Origin: Balneicella halophila
Lineage (GTDB): Bacteria; Bacteroidota; Bacteroidia; Bacteroidales; Balneicellaceae
DNA: 64,000 nt
Direction of reading: 5' to 3'
Assembly: GCF_003096835.1 (NCBI RefSeq)
Contig: NZ_QENZ01000003.1
Span: 434,001-498,000, forward strand
This document shows positions 19,278-28,650 of this stretch, piece after piece. The stretch's first letter is position 1; each line of letters opens with the position of its first letter. The position numbers were made by a program, and so were the translations under genes. The notes under the pieces are model-generated. The model searched no databases, was not told the origin of the DNA, and was given only the letters and a program-made list of their open reading frames with translations.

Positions 19278-20642
19278 TTATTCTTCCAACATCTCTTCCT
19301 TTGGAAAATGTTTAACGACTCCTTTTGTTCTCCATTTGCCAGAGAAGAAGTAAAGCGTAGAGAATGTAGCCCCCACAGCCCAGCCAGCTGGTACAGACCA
19401 CCAAACACCAGTTTCTCCCATAAACCCTGCTAAATAATAGGCTACAGGGATACGAACAATCCAAAGAGCAACGATAGTTACAAACATTGGAATCAATGTA
19501 TCACCAGCACCACGCAAAACCCCGTTTGAGTTAAACAATATTACAAATAATGCATAGAATGAGCTTACGATTACTAAGTATTCTTTACCTATTCGGATGA
19601 TTTCAGGATCCTCAGTAAAAATACCCATTAGATTTTCTCCAAAGATGACGATTACGGCAGTCATTATTACACAAATAATCAAGGACTGACTTAAACTCGT
19701 CTTGTATCCAGACATTACTCGTGAAAATTTTCCTGCCCCCATGTTTTGTCCTGTAAAGGATGCCACAGCTTGGCTATATGCCATAGCAGGCATCACGGCA
19801 AGAGAATCAATACGCATCGCAACACTGTAGGCGGCGATAACTTCGGTGCCAAAACCATTGACTAATCGCGAAATAATAACCATTCCCACGGAGACGGCAA
19901 CCATCTGTATTCCACTTGGCAGCCCAATACGGATTGCCTTTTTAAAGATGTCGAAATCAAACTTTAGCGAAGAGAAATTAATGCGTAAATGTACATTTTT
20001 GTGATGCACATATATACTGATTGCAATAAAAGCAATACCTTGAGCGATGATGGTGGCATACGCTACACCTTCTACGCCATAGCCAAGGACATAGACGAAC
20101 AAAAGATCTAAGGAGATATTAAGGAGTGTAGAAAATATCAAGAAATAGAGAGGTGTTTTGGAGTCTCCAAGACCACGAAGTATTGCAGTGGTTGCAGCGT
20201 ATCCAAAAAATAAAATAATACCACTCATGTAAATATTAATGTATCTTGTGGCTAAGTCAAGTAACTCGATAGGTAAATCTAATAGAAGAAATATTTCCTT
20301 GCTAAATATAAGGGCTAATATAGATGCTAAGGCTGAGAAAAAGAAGATAAAGAAATACATCGTAGTTATCGTTGCCTTTACATTATCATATTGTCTGGCA
20401 CCAAAGTATTGAGATACTACAATGGTAAATCCTCCGGCGATACCGGAAATCAACGAAATGATAGCAAAAATCACTGGATAGGATGCACCGACAGCTCCTA
20501 AAGCGTCGTTTCCAATAAGACGTCCCACAACAGCACTATCTACGATGTTATAAAATTGCTGGAAGACATTTCCTAATAAAATAGGGACTGCAAACCAAAA
20601 AAGTTGTCTTGACGGTTTTCCTGTGGTGAAATTATTTGCCAT
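19278..20642 (-). CDS. MATE family multidrug/sodium exporter
   Basis: A 454-residue polytopic membrane protein with about 12 hydrophobic segments in two homologous halves. N-terminal signatures are LFWFAVPILLGNVFQQFYNIVDSAVVGRLIG (seen as NVFQQFYNIVD and VGRLIGNDALGAVG). MATE proteins export cationic drugs or metabolites in exchange for Na+ or H+. The substrate cannot be predicted. It is monocistronic and divergent from the oligopeptidase gene, with a -7 element 16-23 bases upstream of its start. Confidence 0.92.
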   Translation of the reverse strand: MANNFTTGKPSRQLFWFAVPILLGNVFQQFYNIVDSAVVGRLIGNDALGAVGASYPVIFAIISLISGIAGGFTIVVSQYFGARQYDNVKATITTMYFFIFFFSALASILALIFSKEIFLLLDLPIELLDLATRYINIYMSGIILFFGYAATTAILRGLGDSKTPLYFLIFSTLLNISLDLLFVYVLGYGVEGVAYATIIAQGIAFIAISIYVHHKNVHLRINFSSLKFDFDIFKKAIRIGLPSGIQMVAVSVGMVIISRLVNGFGTEVIAAYSVAMRIDSLAVMPAMAYSQAVASFTGQNMGAGKFSRVMSGYKTSLSQSLIICVIMTAVIVIFGENLMGIFTEDPEIIRIGKEYLVIVSSFYALFVILFNSNGVLRGAGDTLIPMFVTIVALWIVRIPVAYYLAGFMGETGVWWSVPAGWAVGATFSTLYFFSGKWRTKGVVKHFPKEEMLEE

Positions 20643-20657
20643 AATCTAAATGTAGTG

Positions 20658-20665
20658 CAAAGCTA
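20658..20665 (-). promoter_or_regulatory. putative MATE gene promoter -7 element
   Basis: The minus strand reads TAGCTTTG, a full TAnnTTTG match, very close (16 bases) to the start codon. The short leader would leave little room for a ribosome site; no -33 TTTG is evident. Confidence 0.35.
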
Positions 20666-20708
20666 CTGTTATTTTACTGAAAACAGGATAAAATCTACAT
20701 TTTTGTCG

Positions 20709-20716
20709 TATTTTTG
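20709..20716 (+). promoter_or_regulatory. putative oligopeptidase promoter -7 element
   Basis: TATTTTTG matches TAnnTTTG and lies 96 bases before the oligopeptidase ATG at 20812. No -33 TTTG is present at normal spacing. Confidence 0.35.
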
Positions 20717-20811
20717 AACACATAAATATCGACTATTTTTTTCAAAATAAATTCAAGAACGTTACTAACGAGCGATAGACTTTTTAGCTATTGCTTCGTA
20801 CTATAAGAGCT

Positions 20812-22878
20812 ATGAAGATAAGAGATGTAAAAGCACAGCCACCTGTGGCAAAAAAAATTAAAAAGAAATTAACAATACACGAAGATACGCGTATCGACAA
20901 CTACTTTTGGTTAAATCAAAGAGAAGATCCTGAGGTAATTGAGCATTTGAAAGCGGAGAATGCATACACTGATGCGATAATGGAGCACACTGAGGAATTT
21001 CAGCAAAATCTGTATGATGAAATGGTTGCTCGTATCAAGAAAGACGATGAATCTGTGCCTTATAAGAAAAACGGTTATTATTACTATACCCGTACTGAGG
21101 GTGAAGCGGAATATCCTTTGTTTTGCAGGAAGAAAGGGAGTCTCGATGCTGAGGAGGAAATCTTATTGAATATCCCGGAGTTGGCTGAGGGGGAAGCGTA
21201 CTATAGTGTAGGAGCTTCTGAGGTAAGCCCAAACAATAAACTATTAGCTTATTCTGTAGATAATGTAAGTCGTAGAAAATATACGATTTATATAAAGAAT
21301 TTAAAAACTGGTGAGATCTATCCTGATAAAATAGAGAATACCTCGGGAAGTATCACTTGGGCTAATGATAATAAAACCATATTCTATACTAAAAAAGATG
21401 AACAAACTTTGTTGCCATACCAAGTCTACACTCACAAAATAGGAAAAGATGTTGCCAAGGATAAACTGGTTTACGAAGAGAAGGACAATACCTTTTATAC
21501 TCATTGCTATAAAACGAAATCGGAAAAATATATTATCATTGGTAATAGTTCCACATTGACTTCTGAGATGAGATATATTGATGCGGATAAACCTGATAGT
21601 GAGTTTCAACTCATTGCACCGCGTGAGCGTGGCGTGGAATACAACGTGGCTCATTATGGAGAAAGTTTTTATATCTATACGAATTGGAATGCACAGAACT
21701 TTTGTTTGATGAAAACTCCGGTTACAGCTACGGATAAAAGACATTGGAAGATGGTTATTGCCCCACGAAAAGATGTGATGCTTACAGGTATTGATATTTT
21801 TAAAGAGTATTTGGTCACCTCAGAGAGAGAAAAAGGATTAAATAATATTCGTATTCAAACTTGGGATGGAGCACAAGATTATTATATCGATTTCAAAGAA
21901 GAAGTCTATGATGCGTGGGTTTCTACCAATGTTGATTTTGATGCCGAGGTATTGCGCTATGGCTATACCTCTTTGACAACACCAACTTCTGTATTTGATA
22001 TAAATATGAGAACCAAGGAACCCCAGTTGCTAAAACAACAAGAAGTTTTAGGAGACTTCAATAAAGATAACTATAAAAGTAAGCGTATTTGGGTAGAAGC
22101 GAGAGATGGAACCCAAGTTCCTGTATCTTTAGTATATAATAAAAACAACGCAAAGTTAGACGGAAAGTCTCCATTGTATATTTATGCCTATGGCTCTTAT
22201 GGTAATAGTATAGATGCTTACTTTAGTTCGGTTCGTTTGAGCATGCTGGATAGAGGAATAATTTATGCCATTGCACATATCCGTGGAGGCGAGGAATTAG
22301 GTCGTCCTTGGTATGAGGATGGTAAATTGTTGAAGAAGAAAAATACATTTACCGACTTTATTGACTGTACCGAATATTTCGTTAAAAATAATTTGGTAGC
22401 TAAGGATAAAGTTTTTGCTTGTGGCGGAAGTGCGGGTGGTTTATTGATGGGAGCTGTTGCGAATATGCGACCTGATTTATATACGGGAATTATTGCCCAA
22501 GTACCCTTTGTAGATGTGGTTACAACGATGTTGGATGAAACCATTCCTTTAACTACCGGCGAGTTCGACGAATGGGGCAATCCTAAAGACAAAACCTATT
22601 ATGACTATATGTTGTCGTATTCTCCTTACGATCAAGTAAAAGCACAAGATTATCCTGCGATGTTGGTAACAACAGGACTGCACGATTCCCAAGTGCAATA
22701 TTGGGAGCCAGCAAAATGGGTAGCTAAACTTCGTGAAATGAAAACGGATAATAATCCAGTATTGTTGAAAATAGAAATGGACTACGGACACGGAGGAGCA
22801 TCCGGTCGTTTTGCCAAACTAAAAGAAGTTGCATTGGAATATGCCTTTATGTTTGACCTTCTTGATATTCATGAATAG
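20812..22878 (+). CDS. ptrB: oligopeptidase B-like S9A serine peptidase
   Basis: A 688-residue prolyl-oligopeptidase family enzyme, cytoplasmic as no signal peptide is present. The beta-propeller domain spans about residues 70-400. The C-terminal alpha/beta-hydrolase domain has the nucleophile in GGSAGGLLMGAVANMRPDLY, the Asp in HDSQVQYWEPAKW and the His in DYGHGGASGR, so the triad is complete. YFWLNQREDPEVIEHLKAEN near the N-terminus is typical of the oligopeptidase B branch, which cuts after Arg/Lys in short peptides. I start at ATG 20812; an in-frame TTG lies seven codons earlier. It is monocistronic and followed by a long hairpin terminator. Confidence 0.9.
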   Translation: MKIRDVKAQPPVAKKIKKKLTIHEDTRIDNYFWLNQREDPEVIEHLKAENAYTDAIMEHTEEFQQNLYDEMVARIKKDDESVPYKKNGYYYYTRTEGEAEYPLFCRKKGSLDAEEEILLNIPELAEGEAYYSVGASEVSPNNKLLAYSVDNVSRRKYTIYIKNLKTGEIYPDKIENTSGSITWANDNKTIFYTKKDEQTLLPYQVYTHKIGKDVAKDKLVYEEKDNTFYTHCYKTKSEKYIIIGNSSTLTSEMRYIDADKPDSEFQLIAPRERGVEYNVAHYGESFYIYTNWNAQNFCLMKTPVTATDKRHWKMVIAPRKDVMLTGIDIFKEYLVTSEREKGLNNIRIQTWDGAQDYYIDFKEEVYDAWVSTNVDFDAEVLRYGYTSLTTPTSVFDINMRTKEPQLLKQQEVLGDFNKDNYKSKRIWVEARDGTQVPVSLVYNKNNAKLDGKSPLYIYAYGSYGNSIDAYFSSVRLSMLDRGIIYAIAHIRGGEELGRPWYEDGKLLKKKNTFTDFIDCTEYFVKNNLVAKDKVFACGGSAGGLLMGAVANMRPDLYTGIIAQVPFVDVVTTMLDETIPLTTGEFDEWGNPKDKTYYDYMLSYSPYDQVKAQDYPAMLVTTGLHDSQVQYWEPAKWVAKLREMKTDNNPVLLKIEMDYGHGGASGRFAKLKEVALEYAFMFDLLDIHE

Positions 22879-22891
22879 TAGGACGAAGAAC

Positions 22892-22941
22892 TTTCAATAA
22901 AAACGCCAATAGACCTCGGTTTAGTGGCGTTTTTATTGAAA
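22892..22941. terminator. long bidirectional hairpin terminator
   Basis: A perfect 17-bp inverted repeat (TTTCAATAAAAACGCCA and its complement) with a 16-base loop lies between the convergent oligopeptidase gene and the efflux operon. The inner GGCG stem is followed by TTTTTATTG on both strands. Confidence 0.85.
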
Positions 22942-22953
22942 AGGGGAGGCTTA

Positions 22954-23415
22954 TTAGTTCAAGTCAATAAATCTTTTTTGTGATTTATAGACTGGTCCTC
23001 CCATGACTTCTTTTACAGTACCGCCGAACATCCAACTCATAGGTTTGATATTCATTGTGGCGATAATGACTTTTTTGTCCTCGGTTTCATAGACTGAAAT
23101 AGTGCAAGGCATCATCACAGAAATATGAGTGCTCTTAGGATCATTTATCATCTTTGAGGCATGTTCCGGATGACATATTTCAATAAGAGCCACTTTCGCT
23201 TTCGCTTCTAAATTAGCCTTCTCTATAGATTCATCTATTCTTTTAATTCCTTGTAAGCCCCAGCCTTCTTTTTCAGCATTTGCTACAATTTTTGCAACAG
23301 TCGTATCAAAGTCATAAAGGCTTTCTTGGGTATTGATCATTTTGCGGGGTACTAACCAATACACTATGAGTAAAGCGATAAAAACACCCAGTAATAGAAA
23401 GAGTAGTTCCGCCAT
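22954..23415 (-). CDS. membrane-anchored DUF302 protein
   Basis: A 153-residue protein with one N-terminal transmembrane helix (residues 3-22) and a DUF302 domain. Family landmarks are ALIEICHPEHASKM, MMPCTISVYE and ATMNIKPMSWMFGG. The two conserved Cys (in EICHP and MMPC) suggest redox or metal chemistry, but DUF302 has no established activity. It is the last gene of the TolC-HlyD-RND-PII-DUF2892-thioredoxin operon; its ATG overlaps the thioredoxin stop (TAATG), so it is translationally coupled to thioredoxin. Confidence 0.8.
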   Translation of the reverse strand: MAELLFLLLGVFIALLIVYWLVPRKMINTQESLYDFDTTVAKIVANAEKEGWGLQGIKRIDESIEKANLEAKAKVALIEICHPEHASKMINDPKSTHISVMMPCTISVYETEDKKVIIATMNIKPMSWMFGGTVKEVMGGPVYKSQKRFIDLN

Positions 23416-23711
23416 TATGAATGTTTTTTGATGATTTCAACAAGATCTTGCTTTTGCAATAAACCGGAATGACTCCATAATTTCTCTCCATTTTTAAAAA
23501 GAATTAATGTAGGAACTCCCATAATTTGGAAATCACGAGCCATTTCTTGGTTTTTATCTACATCTATTTTGATGATGTTGGCACTATCGCCTAACTCATC
23601 TTTTACCTCTTCTAGGATGGGACTCATCATTTTGCAAGGGCCACACCATTCTGCAAAGAAATCTACCAGCGTTGGTTTTGATTGATTGATGATTTCTGAA
23701 AAATTCTTCAT
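23415..23711 (-). CDS. thioredoxin
   Basis: A 98-residue cytoplasmic thioredoxin with the active site WCGPCK in VDFFAEWCGPCKMM, the cis-Pro segment GVPTLILFKNG, and the normal beta-alpha-beta length. No signal peptide is visible, so it acts in the cytosol. It is embedded in the RND efflux operon between a DUF2892 gene and a DUF302 gene and shares a TAATG junction with the latter. This suggests a dedicated reductant rather than the housekeeping TrxA, but sequence alone cannot separate the two. Confidence 0.93.
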   Translation of the reverse strand: MKNFSEIINQSKPTLVDFFAEWCGPCKMMSPILEEVKDELGDSANIIKIDVDKNQEMARDFQIMGVPTLILFKNGEKLWSHSGLLQKQDLVEIIKKHS

Positions 23712-23738
23712 TTCTAAATTTTTTAAAAAGTTATGATT

Positions 23739-23963
23739 TTAATTGTCTTTAATTTTTAACCATCTTAAAATGTCATTCAATAAGCACCATTTTGTAAGTG
23801 ATGATTGTATAAGGTTTAATGCCACGAAGAGTGCCAAGGCTAACCAATAGATATGCACAAAATATCCAAGGAGAACACTCAACAGCACGAAAGTTCCTGC
23901 AATAAATCGCACGATGCGTTCGTGTTTCGTTACTTTGTGACAATATGGTTTATTATTTTCCAT
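23739..23963 (-). CDS. small DUF2892 (YgaP-like) membrane protein
   Basis: A 74-residue protein from the ATG at 23963; the frame continues upstream, but the family-like start is MENNKPYCHKVTKHERIVRF. Two hydrophobic segments (about 22-36 and 38-56) are followed by NLIQSSLTKWCLLNDIL, the DUF2892 signature also found next to rhodanese domains in YgaP. Cys residues at the N-terminus and in KWCLL are conserved in the family and often linked to sulfur chemistry. It sits between the PII-like and thioredoxin genes in the efflux operon. Function unknown. Confidence 0.75.
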   Translation of the reverse strand: MENNKPYCHKVTKHERIVRFIAGTFVLLSVLLGYFVHIYWLALALFVALNLIQSSLTKWCLLNDILRWLKIKDN

Positions 23964-23979
23964 TGTTTTAATATTTTGC

Positions 23980-24285
23980 TTAAATGTATTTATCCACAGG
24001 AACAGTGCCAACTTTTATACAAAAGTTTTTGTTTTCCACGGTGCACTGGTTAAATTCAGTTACGATATTTATTAGATTTTCTGCTTGTTTACTTGTTGTA
24101 AAAGCAAAAAACATATGAGAGTCTATACCTTCTTTGGCACCGGGAAACCAGCTGAAAGAAGAACTTTCTGAATGACTGTAGCCGTCCATCTCTGCACCAC
24201 TGTATGAGTCTATTTTAGCCTTTTTCAAGAGTTTTATAATATCTTCTCGAAAAGATGCTACTGCTGTTATGATTACTAATTTCAT
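23980..24285 (-). CDS. small PII-like regulatory protein
   Basis: A 101-residue soluble protein. The beginning MKLVIITAVASFREDIIKLLKKAKI, a central variable loop (residues 30-55, Ser/Tyr/Gly rich), a second strand-helix unit (SHMFFAFTTSKQAENLINIV) and a final IKVGTVPVDKYI strand follow the ferredoxin-like plan of PII/GlnB proteins. Classical PII features such as the T-loop uridylylation Tyr context and the ATP-binding loop are not recognisable, so it is a divergent member. It lies 23 bases after the RND pump gene. PII-like proteins beside transporters often gate them, which is the inferred role. Confidence 0.6.
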   Translation of the reverse strand: MKLVIITAVASFREDIIKLLKKAKIDSYSGAEMDGYSHSESSSFSWFPGAKEGIDSHMFFAFTTSKQAENLINIVTEFNQCTVENKNFCIKVGTVPVDKYI

Positions 24286-24308
24286 TTTGTTAGGGTTTAA
24301 AGAAATAG

Positions 24309-27300
24309 TTATTTATCTGATTTTTCTCTATCCTCATATTTTTTGCGTTCCATTAGGTAATAAACCAATGGCACGACAAGCAATGTGAGAATGGTAGAAC
24401 CTATCGTTCCACCCATCAGTGAGATTGCCAAACCTTGGAAAATTGGGTCAAAAAGAATGACGAACGCACCGATAACCACCGTACCTGCTGTCAATAGAAT
24501 AGGAGTGGTTCGGATAGCTCCTGCCTCCAATACGGCTTGTTTCAAAGGAATACCTTCTGCCAAACGCAGATTGATAAAGTCAATCAGCAAGACAGAGTTC
24601 CGCACCATAATACCTGCTAGAGCAATCATTCCAATAAAGGATGTGGCAGTAAAGAATGCTCCCAGTATCCAGTGTCCTAAAACAATACCCACTAAGGAAA
24701 GAGGAATGGCAACCATCATCACAAAAGGAACTTTAAAATCTTGGAACCAACCGACTATCAGCATATAAATAATGATGAGTACACCCAAGAATGCAATTCC
24801 CAAATCAAGGAATACCTCGAGGGTTATTTGCCACTCGCCATCCCATTTTACGGTATAGTCATCTTCTAAGGCGGGTTGTTCCATGTAAGTTTCATTGATT
24901 TCGTATCCTGCCGGTAAATCAATAGCTTTTAGTTTATCGGTCATTCCCAGTATTGCATACACAGGACTTTCCAGCTCGCCTGCCATATCGGCTAAAATAT
25001 AAACTACGCGTTTTTGATTTTTTCGATAAATGCTCTTAGGCTTGATATTCTTTTTTACCTCTATAAGGTCGGCAATAGGAACCATATTTCCTTGTTTGCT
25101 TTTTATTTTCAATTGAGCAATATCATTGATAGACGTTTTTTCTTTTTCATCTAATTGAAGAACAATTTCAACTTGATGGTTTGAATTTTCACTGTAAATA
25201 GATGCTACAGCTTTGTTGCTCAATGCCATATTCATCGTATAGACAATTTGTTGAGGAGCGACACCGTAAAGCATCGCTTTTTCTTTGTTTATTTCAAAGT
25301 TAAACTGTTCTTGGTCAGCCTCTACCATCCAGTCGATATCCACGACGTCTTGGGTGTTGTGTAAAATTTGCTGTATGCTGTCTGCAATGGCGATTTGCTG
25401 ATTGTAATCAGGGCCATAAACTTCAGCAACAATTGTAGAAAGCACAGGAGGTCCCGGAGGTACTTCCACTACCTTTACATTAGCACCGTATTTCTTGGCT
25501 ACCGCCTGAATACCCGGGCGATATTTTTTTGCTAAATCATGACTTTGCAGGCTTCGTTTTTTCTTGTCGGTAAGGTTTACTTGAATATCTGCAACATTAC
25601 TGCCATGGCGGATGTCATAGTGGCGTACTAAACCGTTGAAAGTAATCGGGGCTGAAGTACCTATATAGCTTTGGTAATTTACCACCTCATCTTGTTGTCT
25701 GAGGTATTGACCAATTTCTTTCGCTACCACCGCAGTACGTTCCAGTGTTGTGCCCTCCGGCATATCAATAACCACTTGAAATTCGTTCTTATTATCAAAA
25801 GGCAACATTTTTACAGCTACTGTTTTTGTAAAGAACAACGCAACAGACCCTAAGAGCAACAGAAAAGTAACTCCGAGGAAGATGTTTCGCTTCATTTTAT
25901 TTTCAAGAACAGGACGCTCTAATTTTTCATACAATTTATAGATAAATGTTTCTTCTAATTTCTTGGCTTCTTTCTTCTTTTGACCTTTTTTATCCTTTTC
26001 TCTCAAGAAAATAAAACCTAAATAAGGCGTTATCGTCAAGGCAACGAATAGTGAAAGTATCATGGCAATAGATGCACCAATAGGCATTGGAGACATATAA
26101 GGCCCCATCATTCCTGATACAAAAGCCATAGGAAGCACAGAGGCAATTACCGTAAAGGTCGCCAAGATAGTTGGGTTACCAACCTCGTTGATAGCATAAA
26201 GTGCTGCTTGCTTGAAAGGCAGTTTTTTCATTTTAAAATGCCGGTGCATATTCTCCGCAATAATAATAGAGTCATCGACGACAATGCCTGTTACGAACAC
26301 CAATGCAAACAGCGTAATGCGGTTGAGTGTATAGTCAAGCATATAATAGCTCAACAGCGTCAATGCAAAAGTGATGGGAACTGATAGAAACACTACCAAC
26401 CCGCCACGCCAACCCATGGCTAACATAACCACGATGGTTACGGCAATAATCGCTCCGATAAGGTGCATCAATAGTTCAGAGACTTTTTGCGAAGCCGTTT
26501 CTCCGTAGTTACGCGTTACCGATACATGAACATCATCAGGAATAAGTGTTTTGCGTAAATGCTCCACTTTATTCAATATTTTATCGGAAATCTTCATTGC
26601 ATCTGCACCTTTGCGTTTAGCAACAGAGATGGTAACAGCAGGATATTCTGCTTGGTATTCCTTCATTTCATCGCTGGCTACTCCAAATCCCATAGAAACG
26701 TAGTTTTTTGGTAATTCCGGACCATCTTTTATTTCAGCGATTTGTTTTAAATAAACAGCTTGATTCTGATAAACTCCAATGACTAAGTTTTTCACATCAT
26801 CGGAGGTTTCCAAGAAATTGCCTGTTTTGATATTGTATTCTGTATCTCCCTTCTTAAAAGCTCCTGCGACTAATTGATGGTTGTTGGCTTTTAGCATCTC
26901 TGCAACATTCAAAAAGTCTAAATGACTTTCAGCCATTTTTGCTTTGTCAAGAATTACGCTGAGCTCGCGACTGCGCCCGCCAATTATTTTAGTAATAGCT
27001 ACATCATTGACTTTTTCTATTTCAGTAGCCAATTCATTCGCCATTTTCTTTAATTGATAATCATCATAATTAGGGCTCCATAGCGTTAATCCCAGCATGG
27101 GCACATCATCAATGGCACGTGATTTTATTAAAGGCATGGTAACACCTTCCGGCATGGTATCCATGTGCTTATTGATTTCATTGTAGAGTTTTACCAAAGA
27201 GCGTTCTATATCTTCGCCCACGTAAAATTGTACGATAACCATTGCCTGTTCCTCCATAGATGTTGTATATACGTACTCTACACCTTTTATATTGGAGATT

Positions 27301-27524
27301 AATTTTTCAAGAGGTTTTGCTACACGTGATTCTACCTCTTTGGGGCTGGCTCCGGGATAACCGACGAAGATATCTGCCATAGGCACGTCAATTTGTGGCT
27401 CTTCCTCTCGGGGAATCAAAAACGAACTATATACTCCAATGACCATAAATACAATCATCAGCAGTATCGTTAGTTTTGACCCGATAAATAACTTTGCTAT
27501 TTTTCCTGCTAATCCTTCTTTCAT
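24309..27524 (-). CDS. RND family efflux permease
   Basis: A 1071-residue inner-membrane pump with the RND plan of 12 transmembrane helices and two large periplasmic loops. Landmarks are FVGYPGASPKEVESRVAKPLE near the N-terminus, the TM4 proton-relay segment TGIVVDDSIIIAENMHR with two Asp, and the TM10-12 region GIMVRNSVLLIDFINLR. The KVVEVPPGPPVLSTIVAEVYGP stretch (PPGPPVLSTIVAE) is typical of an AcrB-like subgroup distinct from the CusA copper pumps. Substrate is not predictable. It is cotranscribed with TolC and HlyD partners upstream and with PII-like, DUF2892, thioredoxin and DUF302 genes downstream. Confidence 0.93.
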   Translation of the reverse strand: MKEGLAGKIAKLFIGSKLTILLMIVFMVIGVYSSFLIPREEEPQIDVPMADIFVGYPGASPKEVESRVAKPLEKLISNIKGVEYVYTTSMEEQAMVIVQFYVGEDIERSLVKLYNEINKHMDTMPEGVTMPLIKSRAIDDVPMLGLTLWSPNYDDYQLKKMANELATEIEKVNDVAITKIIGGRSRELSVILDKAKMAESHLDFLNVAEMLKANNHQLVAGAFKKGDTEYNIKTGNFLETSDDVKNLVIGVYQNQAVYLKQIAEIKDGPELPKNYVSMGFGVASDEMKEYQAEYPAVTISVAKRKGADAMKISDKILNKVEHLRKTLIPDDVHVSVTRNYGETASQKVSELLMHLIGAIIAVTIVVMLAMGWRGGLVVFLSVPITFALTLLSYYMLDYTLNRITLFALVFVTGIVVDDSIIIAENMHRHFKMKKLPFKQAALYAINEVGNPTILATFTVIASVLPMAFVSGMMGPYMSPMPIGASIAMILSLFVALTITPYLGFIFLREKDKKGQKKKEAKKLEETFIYKLYEKLERPVLENKMKRNIFLGVTFLLLLGSVALFFTKTVAVKMLPFDNKNEFQVVIDMPEGTTLERTAVVAKEIGQYLRQQDEVVNYQSYIGTSAPITFNGLVRHYDIRHGSNVADIQVNLTDKKKRSLQSHDLAKKYRPGIQAVAKKYGANVKVVEVPPGPPVLSTIVAEVYGPDYNQQIAIADSIQQILHNTQDVVDIDWMVEADQEQFNFEINKEKAMLYGVAPQQIVYTMNMALSNKAVASIYSENSNHQVEIVLQLDEKEKTSINDIAQLKIKSKQGNMVPIADLIEVKKNIKPKSIYRKNQKRVVYILADMAGELESPVYAILGMTDKLKAIDLPAGYEINETYMEQPALEDDYTVKWDGEWQITLEVFLDLGIAFLGVLIIIYMLIVGWFQDFKVPFVMMVAIPLSLVGIVLGHWILGAFFTATSFIGMIALAGIMVRNSVLLIDFINLRLAEGIPLKQAVLEAGAIRTTPILLTAGTVVIGAFVILFDPIFQGLAISLMGGTIGSTILTLLVVPLVYYLMERKKYEDREKSDK

Positions 27525-27548
27525 TTTTTTTCTTTTACTTGATTGTAA

Positions 27549-28622
27549 TTACTGTATCGGATTTACTTTTACACCGTTGTATAACTTTCCTTCTGCAGAA
27601 ATAATGTAGCTTTCATCTGCTGATAGACCGGAAAGTACTTCTACGTTATCACCTAACTGTTGCCCTAAGCGTAACCATCTTAAAATAGCGGTATTGCTTT
27701 GGCTTACGGTATAGATTCCTGTAAGTTCTCCTTGTTTCACCAAGGCTGATGTAGGAACTGCAATCATTTGAGTAGTTGCTCCACTTTTAATGGGGAAATA
27801 AATTGTTGCATACATTCCTGAACGTAAAGCTTCAGGCTTTTCTTTCAAAGCTACTTTCACAAGATATTGTCCACCGGTATTTTGTGCAGAACTGCTCACT
27901 ACGGATACCTTTCCTTTAGTTTTTTGATTAATTGATTTTATCAAGATTTCGACCTCTTGGTCTTTTTTTACCTTAGCCACTTCACTTTCCGGAATCATCG
28001 CAATAATCTCAAACTTTGAAGGGTTTTCCATTGTAATCAAGGGCATTCCCGGATTGGCTAAATCACCGGCATTTACATTTTTTTGTGTAATAACACCGCT
28101 GAAAGGTGCACGTATATTACTGTAAGAAAATTGAGCGTTTACCCCTTCTTTCATTTGTTGTGCCGCATATAGTCGTGCTTTAGCCATATTATATTGTGCC
28201 GTTACATCATCAAGTTCTTTCTGTGATGCACTTTTGTTTTCAAATAAATTTTTAAAACGCTTATAGTCTTTTTCAGCATTTTGAAATGCGGCTTTTGCTT
28301 CAGAGATACCTGCTTCGGCTTGGGCTTTTTGTGCATTTAGGTCCGCATTATTTATACTTAATAAGAGTTTTCCTTTTGCAACTCTTTCGCCGACTTTTAC
28401 ATATACTTTCTGCACGTGTCCCATGCTTCGTGTACTAAGTGTTGCATACTCTACGGGCATTACTTTTCCACTTACTGATAAAAGGTTATTTTTAGCCTCA
28501 TTGCTTACTTTTTGGATTTTCACTACAACCGCATTATTTTGGTCTGTAGCTTTTTCTTTTTTATCTGAACAGCTTGTGATAAATAGTCCCAGAAAACTGA
28601 TGATTAAAATAAGATGCTTCAT
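27549..28622 (-). CDS. RND efflux periplasmic adaptor lipoprotein (HlyD/MFP family)
   Basis: The membrane-fusion partner of the RND pump. Starting at ATG 28622 (MKHLILIISFLGLFITSC) it has 357 residues and a lipobox ending in Cys18, so it is anchored in the inner membrane facing the periplasm. A nine-codon-longer start at 28649 exists but would push the signal peptide inward. The barrel-sandwich motif GHVQKVYVKVGERVAKGKLL, a helical hairpin (about 90-150), FSGVITQKNVNAGDLANPG and a beta-barrel follow. It lies between tolC and the pump gene. Confidence 0.92.
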   Translation of the reverse strand: MKHLILIISFLGLFITSCSDKKEKATDQNNAVVVKIQKVSNEAKNNLLSVSGKVMPVEYATLSTRSMGHVQKVYVKVGERVAKGKLLLSINNADLNAQKAQAEAGISEAKAAFQNAEKDYKRFKNLFENKSASQKELDDVTAQYNMAKARLYAAQQMKEGVNAQFSYSNIRAPFSGVITQKNVNAGDLANPGMPLITMENPSKFEIIAMIPESEVAKVKKDQEVEILIKSINQKTKGKVSVVSSSAQNTGGQYLVKVALKEKPEALRSGMYATIYFPIKSGATTQMIAVPTSALVKQGELTGIYTVSQSNTAILRWLRLGQQLGDNVEVLSGLSADESYIISAEGKLYNGVKVNPIQ

Positions 28623-28650
28623 ATTATTTAGATTAAATGTTTTTTTCAAT

